A stretch of DNA of 64,000 bases from Anisodus tanguticus. Its lineage: Eukaryota > Streptophyta > Magnoliopsida > Solanales > Solanaceae. Location: the NCBI GenBank assembly GCA_034509755.1, contig CM067555.1:2178142-2242141 (forward strand). Reading direction: 5' to 3'. Shown piece by piece: positions 35,663-46,924 of the stretch. Positions within the stretch are counted from its first letter, which is position 1, and every line of letters starts with the position of its first letter. The notes beneath the pieces were generated by a model. It ran no database searches and was not told the origin of the DNA. It was given only the letters and a program-made list of their open reading frames with translations. Made by a program: the position numbers and the translations under genes.

Positions 35663-36496
35663 ATGTTAGACATTGATTCGCAGAGATGGCAAGAAGCCAT
35701 GAAATCTGAGATGGACTCGATGTACATCAATCAAGTTTGGAACTTGGTTGATTTTCCAACAGGGGTTAGACCTATAGGATGCAAATGGGTCTTCAAGAAG
35801 AAGATTGATGCATATGGCAAGGTACAGACTTATAAGGCAAGATTGGTGGCTAAAAGTTATAATCAACGGCCTGGGGTCGATTATGATGAAACCTTTTCAC
35901 ATGTTGCGAAAATTAAGTCCATTCGGATTTTGCTTGCAATAACCGCATACTATAATTATGACATTTGGCAAATGGATGTTAAAACTGCTTTCCTCAATGG
36001 TAACCTAATTGAGGAGGTGTATATGATACAACCTGAGGGTTTTACATCAAAGACTAAGCCCAAAGCAGTATGCAAGCTACAAAAGTCCATTTATGGACTT
36101 AAGCAAACCTCAAAGAGTTGGAATATTTACTTTGACAAAGCAGTCAAATCGTTTGACTCTGTTAGAAGCAAAGATGATCTCTGCGTTTATAGTAAGCGCA
36201 AGCTAAGGAACCAAGATCTAGGGGTTGTTCCAAGTGTTTGTCATCCAATAACGATATATTGTGATAACACTGGTGCGATTGCGCAAGCTAAGGAACCAAG
36301 TTCAACAAATAGAAACAAGCATGTACCAAGGGAATACCACATACTCAGGGAGATGGTGGAAAGTGAAGAAATAAGATTAGACTATGTTCCCACAGATGAT
36401 AATCTAGTTGACCCATCTACTAAACAATTAAGCTTAGTTAATCATAATGGTCATTTTGAAAATATGGGAATTAGATACATTGGAGATTGGCTCTAG
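35663..36496 (+). pseudogene. Copia RT joined to RNase H by internal deletion (277 codons)
   Basis: Residues 1 to about 155 are the N-terminal RT (RWQEAMKSEMDSMYINQVWN, GCKWVFKKK, QMDVKTAFLNGNLIEEVYM, SIYGLKQTSKSWN). From about 190 the frame is RNase H (IYCDNTGAIAQAKEP, KHVPREYHILREMV, DPSTKQL). The RT palm with YVDD and the start of RNase H are gone, so the frame cannot code an active enzyme. The join is in frame and the frame stays open to the natural stop. A neutral relic or a transcribed chimera are both possible. Confidence 0.8.
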
Positions 36497-36510
36497 GCCA
36501 AGTGGGAGAT

Positions 36511-38071
36511 TGAAAATATATATATCCTAGAGACAATCTATATTAGGAACATAATGTACTTAAACACATTCGTATTATTAATAAGATTAATATTTATGAC
36601 ATTTGCAATTATTGAATTATTATTTGATTGTTTGTAATTACTCATTAATGTGCATCACTTGAGCTTACGTTGTCATTAATAGAATGAGATATTGATGATA
36701 GAGTGTATCTCTAAAATAGCCTCGATTAATGATCATCGAAAATGGGATATCGATGATATATTTTAAGTCGACATGTGGTCTACATCACATTCTTGGAGAA
36801 TGTAGTATGTCTCACATGCTACGAGTAATGATTACTCGTGATGGACACATGAATACTTTTGGAAAGTATTGGTATACCCTGCTGATAAACTATTTGTTAT
36901 ACATGTCTAACGTGTTATCAGCATGTGGGAGAAAAAGGTCCTTTGATTTGAGGTCAATACACACCTTTTTTACAGAGTAATGTACTTTGACCCTGTCCTA
37001 AGCTTAAACTCCTTATAGGATAAGACGCGGCTTGTGTTGGGTGCATTATGATGTAAACTAAGGTGGTAGTTGATCCAAGAATATGATTTATTCCTCGATT
37101 GGATATTCGAGAGAGCACTCAACTTCTCAGTGATATTAGGTCGACCAAGTCATTGGCCAATGCAAGAGACATATTTAGAATATGGTCTAGTTGTCGACTA
37201 ATATAGATGAGATAAAGTGATCAAGCCATTTGGATAGACACATGGCAAATCCTAAGCTTGATCGAGTGTGTCGCGAATGAAAGGAATTTATCATCTCATA
37301 TAAAGGTTATGTTTGATGTATTCATGTAAACGTACTTCACATATTGAGTCCGTCGTACGGCGCAGTCTAGGAGTTCCGTATAGACCTTAATTGGATTAGT
37401 GTCAATATGTGAAGGCCTATAGGTCACACTATGTCGATTGTCTCTTCAATCTAAGGGTGTATTGAAAAATTATTAAATATTCGATTTGGAATTGAGATAT
37501 TTAAATTATTAATAACTATGAGATAATTTCTATTAGATGGAAATTATTTAATTAAATCAAAATTGGATTTTGGATTTAATGTGCTGAATATATATATTAA
37601 ACGAAAACGGAAAACGTTATTTGACATAAGGCGCCGACCCGACAGTGGGCCCAGTCAGACTGGCCCACTGCACCTCGGTTTTGGGCCAGGCTTAGATCCC
37701 AACCCTAATATGAAGTTTGCCCTAATATCTGCTATATATACAACACCAACCATTGTTAATTATACACAAATTCTCATAACAATTCTAGACTTAGAGTCTA
37801 GGACAAAGACTCTCTCAAACCTCTGCCAAGATCTCCTGGCTTTCTTGACAGAGGAATACATTGTAGCAAGGTGCTTGCAATAGAAGGGAACAATCGCGTG
37901 TTCACCCTACGTAAAAGATTCCAGATTTTATAACCCGTAAGTTTTTTGTTTAAGTTTTACTTTACAGGTTTTGATTGTCATATAATCATACCAGAAACGA
38001 GGAATTGTTGGGGTAAATAAACAAAATTTTAAACTTTCGCTGCACTTTACTTATACGTTTTGAACCCAACA
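36511..38071 (+). repeat. LTR of the copia fragment, unit 1
   Basis: About 1561 bp, from TGAAAATAT to CCAACA. A TATA box at about 37730 implies a long U3. The frame at 37563-37883 is LTR sequence, not a gene. The counterpart at 51464-53026 differs at only scattered positions. Confidence 0.75.
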
Positions 38072-38109
38072 AAACCCTACAATAATATTCTGCTGCGCGA
38101 ACTACTTTA

Positions 38110-39014
38110 GCATAGTAACTTCAATCAGGGTGAGAGTCTGTTATCGCAAGTTGTCCAAAGGTATGTTCTTTCACATATGTTGGAACATCATTTGCATAAG
38201 TTAACCCCTCCAGGAACTCCTTCATTTCTCCCTTAGGACCTATTAAAAGAAATCATAAGTCAATAATTACATAAACTGACATTGTGAAGAACTTCGAAAT
38301 ATAAAATTGATAAGTCTAACATTTAATTTATATACGTCGACAGTATGAGAACTCTAGTATAGTTCTAATTTATGTTATAATCTGCCAATAAAATAGTATT
38401 TACACCATAATGATGGTAATTTGACAAGGTGAACAACAAGTTATCACATTATTTCATTGTAGGTCAAATTGTACTTTATATTATTAACTTGAAAAAAAAA
38501 TATCTACAGGAATTGGTTTATTCATCTTGTTTCAGGTAACTAATCGTACTGGTCATGATCACGAGTTATTTATCTGGACATAATTAACTTTTGTGTAATG
38601 TAATAGTGTAATAAACGGTTACGATATAAAAATTGAATTTCAATCGGTCAAAATTATCAAGGACTAGTAGATTGTTACCAAGAAATGAGTCTTCGCCATT
38701 TGTAACTTTGTAAGCAGGAGGAAAAACAGCTGTATTAGGCTGCAAATCATACAAGACTTAGCAATTAGTCTGACTTATTAAATTAAAGAATATCTTATAC
38801 TTTTAGTAAAATAATTGCAAATCAATTAAAATCTACGGGGTAAAGTAGAGCAGGGTTCATCATCAATCATCAATCATAAGTGTATCGGATTCTGAAAATC
38901 TTCCACCACGAGAAGGACGAATATTTTCCCATATTTTCTTCAGCTGCTTCAAGAATATTGGCTTATCCTACTTTCCAGAGTTGAAAAATTGTTCTCAATA
39001 CATTTCTTTTGATC
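38110..39014 (-). pseudogene. Inverted FCP1-like pseudogene, exons 4-6 (unit 1)
   Basis: On the minus strand, exon 4 (39014 down to about 38851) reads DQKKCIENNFSTLES, then loses the frame; a tandem ATGATTG duplication lies near its end. Exon 5 (38739-38679) reads PNTAVFPPAYKVTNGEDSFL. Exon 6 (38240 to about 38110) gives PKGEMKEFLEGL, DVPTYVKEH and a TGA where the intact copies have Trp (SHRDWDYYAK). Splice sites are still visible. Exons 1-3 are missing. It is clearly more diverged from A, C and E than these are from each other, so it derives from another paralogue. Confidence 0.8.
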
Positions 39015-39042
39015 CTAAGAAATAAATTAAGCAAATCTCAAT

Positions 39043-39502
39043 GATAATACAATGTTTAGAATGAATCTAATTTGCAAACATATCGAGATGGATATTCACT
39101 TTGTTTGCGAAAAGGTAGCTCGTGAACAAGTATGTGTCTTGCATGTCCCTTCAAGGTACCAAATTGCAGACATCTTTACTAAGGGTCTTCTCTTAGTTCT
39201 GTTTGAAGATTTTAGGACAGTCTCATCGTACGACAACCGCCCGCTATGACAGCGGGGTGTGACAGAAGCCGTGATATACATGGACAAAGTCGTGTATATC
39301 AAAGGAACGAATTGTGTATATTAAACTTATCATAGCTTTAGAATTCTTGTACAAGTGTAATTATGGTATTAGTCTTGTATTAGGAAAAACTATTAGAATT
39401 ATAGTAGGAAAATGTAGATTTATTTTCCATATTTAGATATTATATATTTGTATATATACATCTTTCATTACTGAAAATAATCAATGAGATTATTCTCTTT
39501 CA
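39043..39502 (+). mobile_element. Copia 3' end with LTR next to FCP1 copy B
   Basis: A fragment of RNase H (HIEMDIHFVCEKVAREQV, HVPSRYQIADIFTKGL; 39080-39230) resembles the end of the element at 23303-28337. It is followed by GCGGGGTG and an LTR (about 39260-39502) that ends CTCTTTCA. This LTR keeps an inverted GATATACA/TGTATATC pair at the same place as the other copia LTR. The 5' part of the element is missing. TATA-like CTATATATAGAAC follows directly at 39503, 75 bp upstream of the copy B start codon. Confidence 0.8.
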
Positions 39503-39515
39503 CTATATATAGAAC
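39503..39515 (+). promoter_or_regulatory. TATA-like box between the copia LTR and FCP1 copy B
   Basis: CTATATATAGAAC directly follows the LTR end and lies 63-75 bp before the ATG at 39578. Copies A, C and E have other sequence at this distance, so the promoter context of copy B (and of D, same sequence at about 54462) is new. Confidence 0.45.
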
Positions 39516-39577
39516 AATTACGTCAAAGTAGTACTCCTAGTATATTATCACTAGTGTCTTTTTCTCAAAAATTAAAT

Positions 39578-39824
39578 ATGGCAAAAAAGCTTTCAAACCT
39601 GAAGTTGAAGAACATCGTTTCTGATGACTATAGCAGTGATGACGAAGGTAAAAAGGTCACTAGAAAATTAGATTTGGACCTTACGTTAGAGAAATTGAAC
39701 CTTGGGCCAAAAAAGAAACTTCTTGTGCTTAATCTTAGTGGATTGTTGGTTCATAGGGTGCATCGTCGAGACAGGTTCAATGTCCAAAGCTACAAACCAG
39801 ACTTGATTTGTGGAAATTTCTCAG
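39578..39824 (+). pseudogene. FCP1-like copy B, exon 1 only
   Basis: Exon 1 opens MAKKLSNLKLKNIVSDDYSS, has an acidic stretch and reaches KKLLVLNLSGLLVHRVHRRD and LICGNFSG before a good donor site (CAG|GTTTGT). Intron 1 continues to about 40737, where the minus-strand copia element (copy 2) replaces the rest; exons 2-6 are absent. Reading on without splicing would end at 39862 with about a dozen extra residues. The motif NLSGL again lacks both catalytic Asp residues. Expression would have to start from the copia LTR or the TATA box at 39503. Confidence 0.75.
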
Positions 39825-40737
39825 GTTTGTGCGTTTACCTTTTTTATATGTTGAAATTATAAAGTCACCTAGATGTTGAGAAATATGAAGAAGTAACTAC
39901 ACGAAGAGATAAGGGTCAACATCTACCATATATACATAAAAATAATTTTAACTTTGTATATGTAGTGTAATTTTTCGTCGAGGGGGTTCGGATGAACCCC
40001 TGGAGCCTACCTAACTCTGCCTGACTTAGATGATCATAAGCCATTGGCAGAGGTAAGAGTTTCATAAAAGGGATATATTCAAAATAGTCTATTGTGTTTA
40101 GAGGATTCAATAACTAAATAGATTTATATGTAAGGCAGATTAAGGCAATCTGATTTGACATTGTTATTTATTCTGATCCAATTGAGGTGGTTTTCGTGTT
40201 TACCAGCATGTAGATGTTCTATATTCTTATGATCAGAGTCTTTTCGGCCCTTGTAACAGTTGCTGATGATCACAAAACAACATTGAGCTTGGAAGTGAAA
40301 AAGTCAATACCCACGTGTAAATTAGTTAGGTTTGGGCTTTTTTCTACCTTAATGACATACATGGACAGTGGGCTAAAATGGCAATCCCAAATATGATGTT
40401 AAAAAATAAAAACTATGACAAAGTTAAAGGAAACTATATGAATGATATTATAATAAAAATTATATATATAATATCGGGTTGACTTTTTTTTGTTAATACC
40501 AAGCCAAATCACTTATAGTCGGATTTCTTTTTAAATACCAAACCACCAGTTGGGGTCTTTTTTCCGGTTTGACTCGGTTTGTCGGTTTGATGCGGTTTGT
40601 GGTTTGGTTTTGTTCACCCTACTTGTGATCATCTTTTCTTCGTGTATTAAAAAAGGCCTCTTTAGGCTACTTTCTTGATCTCCGCTGGACTCTGTTGTAA
40701 TAGTTTGATGAGCTAAACCAATAAGAGATGTTACATT

Positions 40738-41111
40738 CGCCCCCACTTGTGCTGCAGTTTTACGGACGTCTGTCTAGAGGATATAACTATATAAGTGAGA
40801 GTTCTTGCACAAGAACTTCACTTCTGGCGAATTTACTATATGTGTTCTTCAGAAACTTGTTTTGAAGAAGAAGAAGTAGAAACCACAATCTTAAATCATT
40901 AATTGTGAAAAACTGATTGATTGTAGTTTGTTCTGTCTTGTTGTATCTTCTTCCAACCAAGTGATCAATATTCTTTATATAGAGTAGCATATGAACAGTT
41001 ACAACTATTCATACCAAAGATTGTAATTGTTCTGAAAAGTTGCAACCTTTGATTCGAATTTTCTGTCCGTCGATCACTTTATTTCTTCTTAATTCCATAC
41101 AAGTTCCAACA
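40738..41111 (-). repeat. 3' LTR of minus-strand copia copy 2
   Basis: It matches 45993-46343 over its length (shared CTTGTGCTGCAGTTTTACGG and GAAGAAGAAGAAGTAGAA). The minus-strand start is TGTTGGAACTTGTATGG. The inner limit at 40738 is where similarity to the intron of copy C stops. Confidence 0.75.
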
Positions 41112-41706
41112 ATACCCCACATTTTCTATTCAAACGTCAACAATACCCCATATTTGGATAGAAAATAAGATAATAAGGAACTTTTCGGTATTTCTGAACA
41201 ACGCGATATGACATACATCGAAAAATGTGTCTTGTGGACTTGAACCGTTCATAGTGAATACCTCTCGGATCTACTTTGTGAAATAGTGGACGAAATGTCT
41301 TGAACTATTCACGTTTTGTAGTAAATCAAGACAACAAGTATCACACAAATCATATCAACATATTTCAATTCTTACGGTTGTGTTCATTTCGGTCGTGAAC
41401 AACTCCTTCTTCGTGAGATTTTCTAGAGAATGTGACCATATCGGTTCTCGCAGATGCGACCCCACATCAATCTCATATAGGTAATACCAAACAAGAATAG
41501 TCCGTACTATCCCACCATAGGCTTTTAGTATTATTAAGAATAGGATTCAGCCCTTAAAATATCAACGGATTAACACACTTAGTACACCATAGGAATGAGC
41601 ATATGTGTGTTTTATGCTCTTTGAGTCTTCCCCAACTAGTTTTCCTATTGAACCTAAACCATGGGATCTTCAATTATGATAGGTTAGGTTTTCGCCAATT
41701 AACGAC

Positions 41707-43110
41707 TCATTGTGTTGTCTTTAAGCTCATTCCCCTCGATGTAAATACGACTTGCTCTCTGTTAAGGCCTTTTGTCAAAGGATCCACTATATTGTCCTTT
41801 GATATCACATAATCAATGGAAATAATTCCATTCTTCAGCAAGCTTCGTATTGTATTATGACGTCGCCTTATATGTCTCGACTTGCCATTGTATATCTGAT
41901 TATTTGCCCTCGTCAGGGCATCCATACTATCACAATGTATGCAAATGGCTATCACAGGCTTTGTCCACAACGGAATACCTTCTAGAAAGTTTCTGAGCCA
42001 TTCTGCCTCTTCGGCAGCTTTGTCTAAGGCTACAAACTCTGCTTCCATAGTTGATCGCGTATTTACCGTTTGCTTTGATGATTTCCAAGATACCGATGCT
42101 CCACCAAGTGTAAATACATAACCACTTGTGGACTTACTTTTCGAATGGTTGGTCATCCAATTAGCATCACAATATCCTTCTAACACAGGAGGATATTTTG
42201 TATAATGCAATCCATAGTTCATTGTATGCTGTAGATATCGGAGTGCTCGTCTTAGTGCAAACCAATGATCCTTTCCAGGATTATGTGAGTATCGACTTAG
42301 TCGACTCACTGTATATGCTAAATCTGGTCTCGTACAATTCATTATGTACATCAAACTTCCAAGAACTTGTGTATACTCCAATTGAGATACACTTTCACCT
42401 TCATTCTTCTTAAGGTGACTAGCGGGATCAAATGGTGTAACAACCGGTCGATCATCATAGTGTCCAAATTTTCTGAGGACCTTTTCAACATAATGGGATT
42501 GTGTTAAGATGTAACCATCAGAATTCTTTTGAATTCAAATACCAAGAATGACATCCGTTATTCCCATATCTTTCATATCAAAAGCGGCATGCAACATCTA
42601 CTTAGTTTGGTTAATTACATCTTTATCCGTTCCCATAATTAACATATCATCAACATATAAGCATATAATGACACATGCATCTTTACATTGTTTAATGTAG
42701 ACACATTTATCACATTCATTTATTTAAAAATCATTTGATAATAACATATTATCAAACTTTTCATGCCATTGCTTTGGAGCTTGTTTAAGTATGTATAAAG
42801 ACTTAATCAATTTGCAAACCTTTGGTTCTTGACCTTTAATAACAAATCCTTCGGGTTGTTCCATGTAAATTTCTTCATCTAATTCACCATTCAAGAATGC
42901 GGTCTTCACATCCATTTGGTGTATTTCCAAATTGTGAATCGGCGCTATAGCAATTAATGTTCTAATAGACGTAATTCTCGTTACTGGTGAGTAGGTATCA
43001 AATAAATATACACCATCTTTTTGTCGAAACCCTTTGGCTACTATACGAGCTTTGTATATTTCTATAGTACCATCAAGCCTTAATTTCAGTTTAAAAATCC
43101 ATTTATGGCC
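41707..43110 (-). pseudogene. Copia RT and RNase H (copy 2), few lesions
   Basis: RT runs from about 43110: KWIFKLKLRL, EIHQMDVKTAFLNGELDEEI (42930), KSLYILKQAPKQWHEKF and YVDD near 42650. Stops occur near 43120, 42722, 42600 and 42535. RNase H from 42381 has LGSLMYIMNCTRPDLAY, YCDANWMTNHSKSKSTSGYV, STMEAEFVAL, KSRHIRRRHN and DPLTKGLNREQV. These cover both enzymatic domains in the copia order. Repair of only a few positions separates this copy from an open polyprotein, but as it stands it is not functional. Confidence 0.85.
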
Positions 43111-43119
43111 TATTGGTTT

Positions 43120-45432
43120 TTATCCCGGAGGGAGATCAACCAATATCCATGTATTATTTTGCACAATGGATTCTATCTCACTTTGAATAGCCTCTTTCCA
43201 ATAAGGTACTTCAGATGATTCCATAGCAGCCCTATATGTTTGAGGTTCTCCTTTAACGGAAAAGGTCATGAAGTCCGGTCCAAAATTTTTGGAAATTTTC
43301 CCACATTTACTCCTCCTTGGTTCAGAGATTTTTTCTTGAACAGATGAAGTAAGATTTTTATCATTATTAGTGTTTTGGTTTGACTCATCTTGAGGCAGTG
43401 TCCTTTTCTTATGATTAGGAACACTTTTATCCTTGTCTTTGTAAGGAAAAATATCCTCAGAAAATTCTGCTTCAGCAGATTCCATAAACGTGTTTTTGTG
43501 AATACCGTCAACATCGGAATGATACCCCAAAAACTTATATGCTGCACTATTAGTGGCATGACCAATATATATAAAATCCACCGTTTTTGGTCCAAGTTTA
43601 GTTCTCTTTGGTAAGGGAACTTGAACTTTCGCTAGGCAACCCCACACTTTCATCCATTTGAAAGTAGGCGATCTTCCTCTCCATAACTCATAGGGAGATT
43701 GGTCATTTTTCTTTTGAGGAATTTTGTTCAATATCATATTTGCAGTAATTAACGCCTCATCCCATAGACTAAGGGGTACACCCGAACTAATCAACATTGA
43801 ATTCATCATATTCTTCAATGTTCTATTTTTACGTTCGGCAACTCCATTTTGTTTTGGAGTATATGGCGCAGTGGTTTGATGAACTATACCATGAGTAGAA
43901 CAGAATTCTTTGAACTCATTTGATTGATATTCACCACATCTGTCTGACCTTAGAATCTTAATTCTTTTGTCAAGTTGGTTTTCCACTTCTGCTTTGTATG
44001 TTTTAAACATGTTCAAAGCCTCATCTTTGGTATGTATTAAGTATACATAACCAAATTTATTGCAATCATCTATGAATGATATATAGTAATTCTTTCCTCC
44101 ACGAGATGAGGTTGCTTGGTAATCACATAAATCACTATGAATTAAACCAAGCACTTCATTTGATTTCACTACAGATTTATGAGGATGAGTTGCATATTTT
44201 GATTCTATGCAAACTCCACACTTGGTCATTTTATTCATAGAGCAATTTGGCAATATGCCTAACTTCACCATTCTTTGTAAAGAGCGATAATTAACATAGT
44301 CTAATCGTGAATACCATAAAGACGGGGAATCAACCATATACATAGAAGCAGTGCTAGTGTCTGTATTTTCATTAATAAAGGCAATTGCCTTAATAGGTAC
44401 AACAGATAGTTTGAAGAGTCCCTCACTGAGGTAACCCTTCCCTACATACAACCCACCATTGGTGAGTACAAATTTGTCAGATTCAAATACAATTTTGAAG
44501 CCCTTGTTACTAAGAACAGGCCCAGAAATCAAATTCTTACAAATTTCAGGCACGTGCAACACATTAGTGAGCACAAGATCATTCCCGAAAGTGAGTTGTA
44601 AAGTCACCTTCCCTTTCCCTTCCACATTCACAGAAGCAGCATTCCCTACGAACAATGGTTCTCCATCCTTGATGGCCTGGTAGGATGAAAACATATCATT
44701 TTCAGAACATACGTGCAGTGTAGCACCCGTGTCCATCCACCAATCGGTTGAATTTGTAACCAGATTTGCTTGAGCCGCCACAATCCCAATGAATTGGTTT
44801 TTAGTTTCAGCCCGGTTGGATTGGTTGACATTACTCGAACCTCCAACACCACCACATTGATTCTTGCGAAGGCGACAATCTTTTGCTATGTGTCTAGGTT
44901 TGCCACATACCCAACAGAGTCCTGGTTGTGGTTTCTTAAATGCATTGGTCCTTTGAGGGGAGAATGCATTCCTCCCGGTTGCAAAAGATGGCTTGGCACC
45001 ATTAAATTTGCCCTGACCTTTCTGAAACTTGGCCTTAGAAGCATTGCCTTCAACCATGTTGGCATTAGTCTCCAATGAAACAACATCTGCCTTTTCATTC
45101 TTCCGGTTATCCTCTTCAACTCGAATTTTCAGAACCAATTGCTCAAAATTCATTTCCTCGGTTAGATGATTATGATAAACCTTAAAATCTTTCCATGAGG
45201 GGGGTAATTTCTCAATAATAGCACCAACAAGGAAATTCGGGTTAAGGCCCATACCTTCAACCTCTAACTCATGTACAATGATTTGGAGTTCCTCCACTTG
45301 CTTGACAACCGCCTTGGCATCACTCATCTTAAAGTTTAGAAACTTTTCGATGACGAACTTCTTGGAACAAGCAACCTCAGTTTTGTACTTGTTCTCCAAC
45401 GATTGCCACAACTCCCATGCCGTTCTGAACAT
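43120..45432 (-). pseudogene. Copia gag-protease-integrase frame, 770 codons (copy 2)
   Basis: A single long frame begins inside gag (ELWQSLENKYK), passes the zinc knuckle CWVCGKPRHIAKDC, the protease active site WWMDTGATLHV (Asp kept) and the integrase core with Asp (LIHSDLCD), Asp (LRSDRCGEY) and Glu (GVAERKNR). It then reaches the start of RT before a stop at 43120. In the HHCC zinc site the two His appear as Tyr (LWYSRLDYVNY for the usual LWH.RLGHVN), while CGVC is intact. The N-terminal gag lies in another frame upstream (45724-45455). With the zinc site lost, integrase is likely impaired. Confidence 0.85.
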
Positions 45433-45454
45433 GGAGTAGATGTCCTAGAGAGAA

Positions 45455-45724
45455 TCATCCAAGGCATTGAGAGTATAGTTTCTGCAACGAAACTCCTGAC
45501 TTTCCCAAGTTTGAATGCCTTTCAGCCTTCTCCGCATCAGTCGGAGTATTCTCCCCTTCTCCTTCTAGCAAAGCCATAGGAGCCTCACCAATCAATATGT
45601 TTGCCATGTGAAGAGTTGTCAAGTAGAACAACATCTTCTGTTGCCAGCGTTTGAAATCAGAACCTTTGAATTTCTCAGATTTCTCAACATGGTTTTTCAC
45701 AATTGACGATCCATATTGATCCAT
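45455..45724 (-). pseudogene. Copia gag, N-terminal part (copy 2)
   Basis: It opens MDQYGSSIVKNHVEKSEKFK and matches the N-terminus of the gag copies at 30879 and 57229. A frameshift near 45530 (AERHSNLGKSG) and an in-frame stop near 45446 separate it from the long 770-codon frame. Confidence 0.8.
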
Positions 45725-45992
45725 CTTTGCAAATCAGAAAATTGAATTCTCTGAAAAATTTTGCAACCTCAACAAATCAGAAAAAAAATATTTGTTTTTT
45801 TTTATTGAATAATTTTTGTCTTAGATTGTTAGTGTCAATCTAGTATCATTAATGATGAAATGAATTAAGCACAATAATATGATGATAACTCAAAATAACT
45901 TGAAATCAACAACAATGAATTCAGCAAATTGAAAACACATACTAATTTGGTGTCGATAGAGGCCTGCTTGATGCAGTGTCCTAAGACAAAAA

Positions 45993-46343
45993 TTCGCCCC
46001 CACTTGTGCTGTAGTTTTACGGACGTCTGTCTAGAGGATACAACTATCTAAGTGAGAGTTCTAGCACAAGAACTTCACTTCTGGCGAATTTACTATATGT
46101 GTTCTTCAGAAACTTGTTTTGAAGAAGAAGAAGTAGAAGCCACAATCTTAAATCATTAATTGTGAAAAACTGATTGATTGTAGTTTGTTATATCTTGTTA
46201 TATCTTCTTCCAACCAAGTGATCAACATTCTTTATATAGAGTAGCATATGAACAGTTACAACCTTTCATACCAAAGGTTGTAATTATTTTGAAAAGTTGC
46301 AACCTTTGATTCGAATTTTTTGTCCGTTGATCACTTTATTTCT
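45993..46343 (-). repeat. 5' LTR of minus-strand copia copy 2, outer end truncated
   Basis: Similar throughout to 40738-41092 and 57497-57858, but it stops at TTTCTTCTTAA, where the others continue TTCCATACAAGTTCCAACA. The adjoining sequence (46346 on) is the inside of a Stowaway-like MITE, so a deletion or recombination removed the junction. Confidence 0.75.
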
Positions 46344-46345
46344 TC

Positions 46346-46548
46346 TTAATATAAAAGTATATTTTTACTGTATTATTTTTTATCTCTCTCCAATTAATTG
46401 CACTTTAATCAATATTGATAACTTAAAAAAGTAATTAATATTAAGGACAAAATAGGAAAAACTTAATTAATTCTATCTTGATTTTGTAAATGGATAAGTA
46501 TTTTTAGACAGATATTAATAGTAATGTGGACAACTAATATGGGACGGA
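46346..46548. mobile_element. Truncated Stowaway-like MITE upstream of FCP1 copy C
   Basis: It starts inside the element (ATAAAAGTATATTTTTACTG) and ends GGACAACTAATATGGGACGG. It corresponds to 31729-31923 in unit 1. The left end is lost at the junction with the copia LTR. Confidence 0.6.
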
Positions 46549-46924
46549 GATAAAATTTATATATCTGAAAATTACGTAAAACTTAATATAAATCTCAATA
46601 ATTAATGATTTAAAATATTTATAAAAATATTTCGATCAAAGAATAACTTTGTTCATAATTGTATTGGACGAGAATCTGATAAACATTCATCTGCTATTTT
46701 CTTGTTCCCATTGGAAGGTTGACTGAACAGACTTTTGCCTTTCCAATTTTGAGCCTTGGAAATCATAAATACTTAATAGACATGCCTTAATTATAGAATT
46801 TAAGGGGTTTTGACCATTAATTAATAAACCTTAACTAACACTATAATTATATAATAATCACCGTGGCTTTTTCATATCTGTCTAAGTAGTATTATCACTA
46901 AAGTCTTTACTTCAAAAATCAAGT

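Larger units (their letters stand above)
35593..38071 (+). mobile_element. Copia fragment: fused RT/RNase H plus long LTR, unit 1
   Basis: This is the 3' part of a second copia element. An open frame (35663-36496) is followed by the purine tract CCAAGTGGGAGAT and an LTR (36511-38071) that starts TGAAAATATATATATCC and ends GAACCCAACA. The LTR has a TATA box (GCTATATATACAAC, about 37730) and a hairpin built from CAGTGGGCCCAG and TGGCCCACTG (about 37645-37672). The 5' LTR, gag and integrase are missing. The near-identical copy in unit 2 is at 50546-53026. Confidence 0.8.
40738..46343 (-). mobile_element. Minus-strand copia element, copy 2, nearly complete
   Basis: From right to left: 5' LTR (about 45993-46343), leader, gag (starting 45724), protease, integrase, RT and RNase H (ending about 41707), a purine tract (minus strand AAAATGTGGGGTAT) and the 3' LTR (about 40738-41111, minus-strand start TGTTGGAACTTG). 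The 5' LTR lacks about 19 bp at its outer end, joined there to a truncated MITE. The 3' LTR has replaced the rest of intron 1 of FCP1 copy B. Only a few stops and frameshifts interrupt the coding region, so this is the youngest-looking copy of the family here. Confidence 0.85.

Noticed and set aside
37563..37883. Frame of 106 codons, duplicated at 52517-52837
   Set aside because: It lies wholly within the copia LTR around the TATA box; conservation follows from the segmental duplication.
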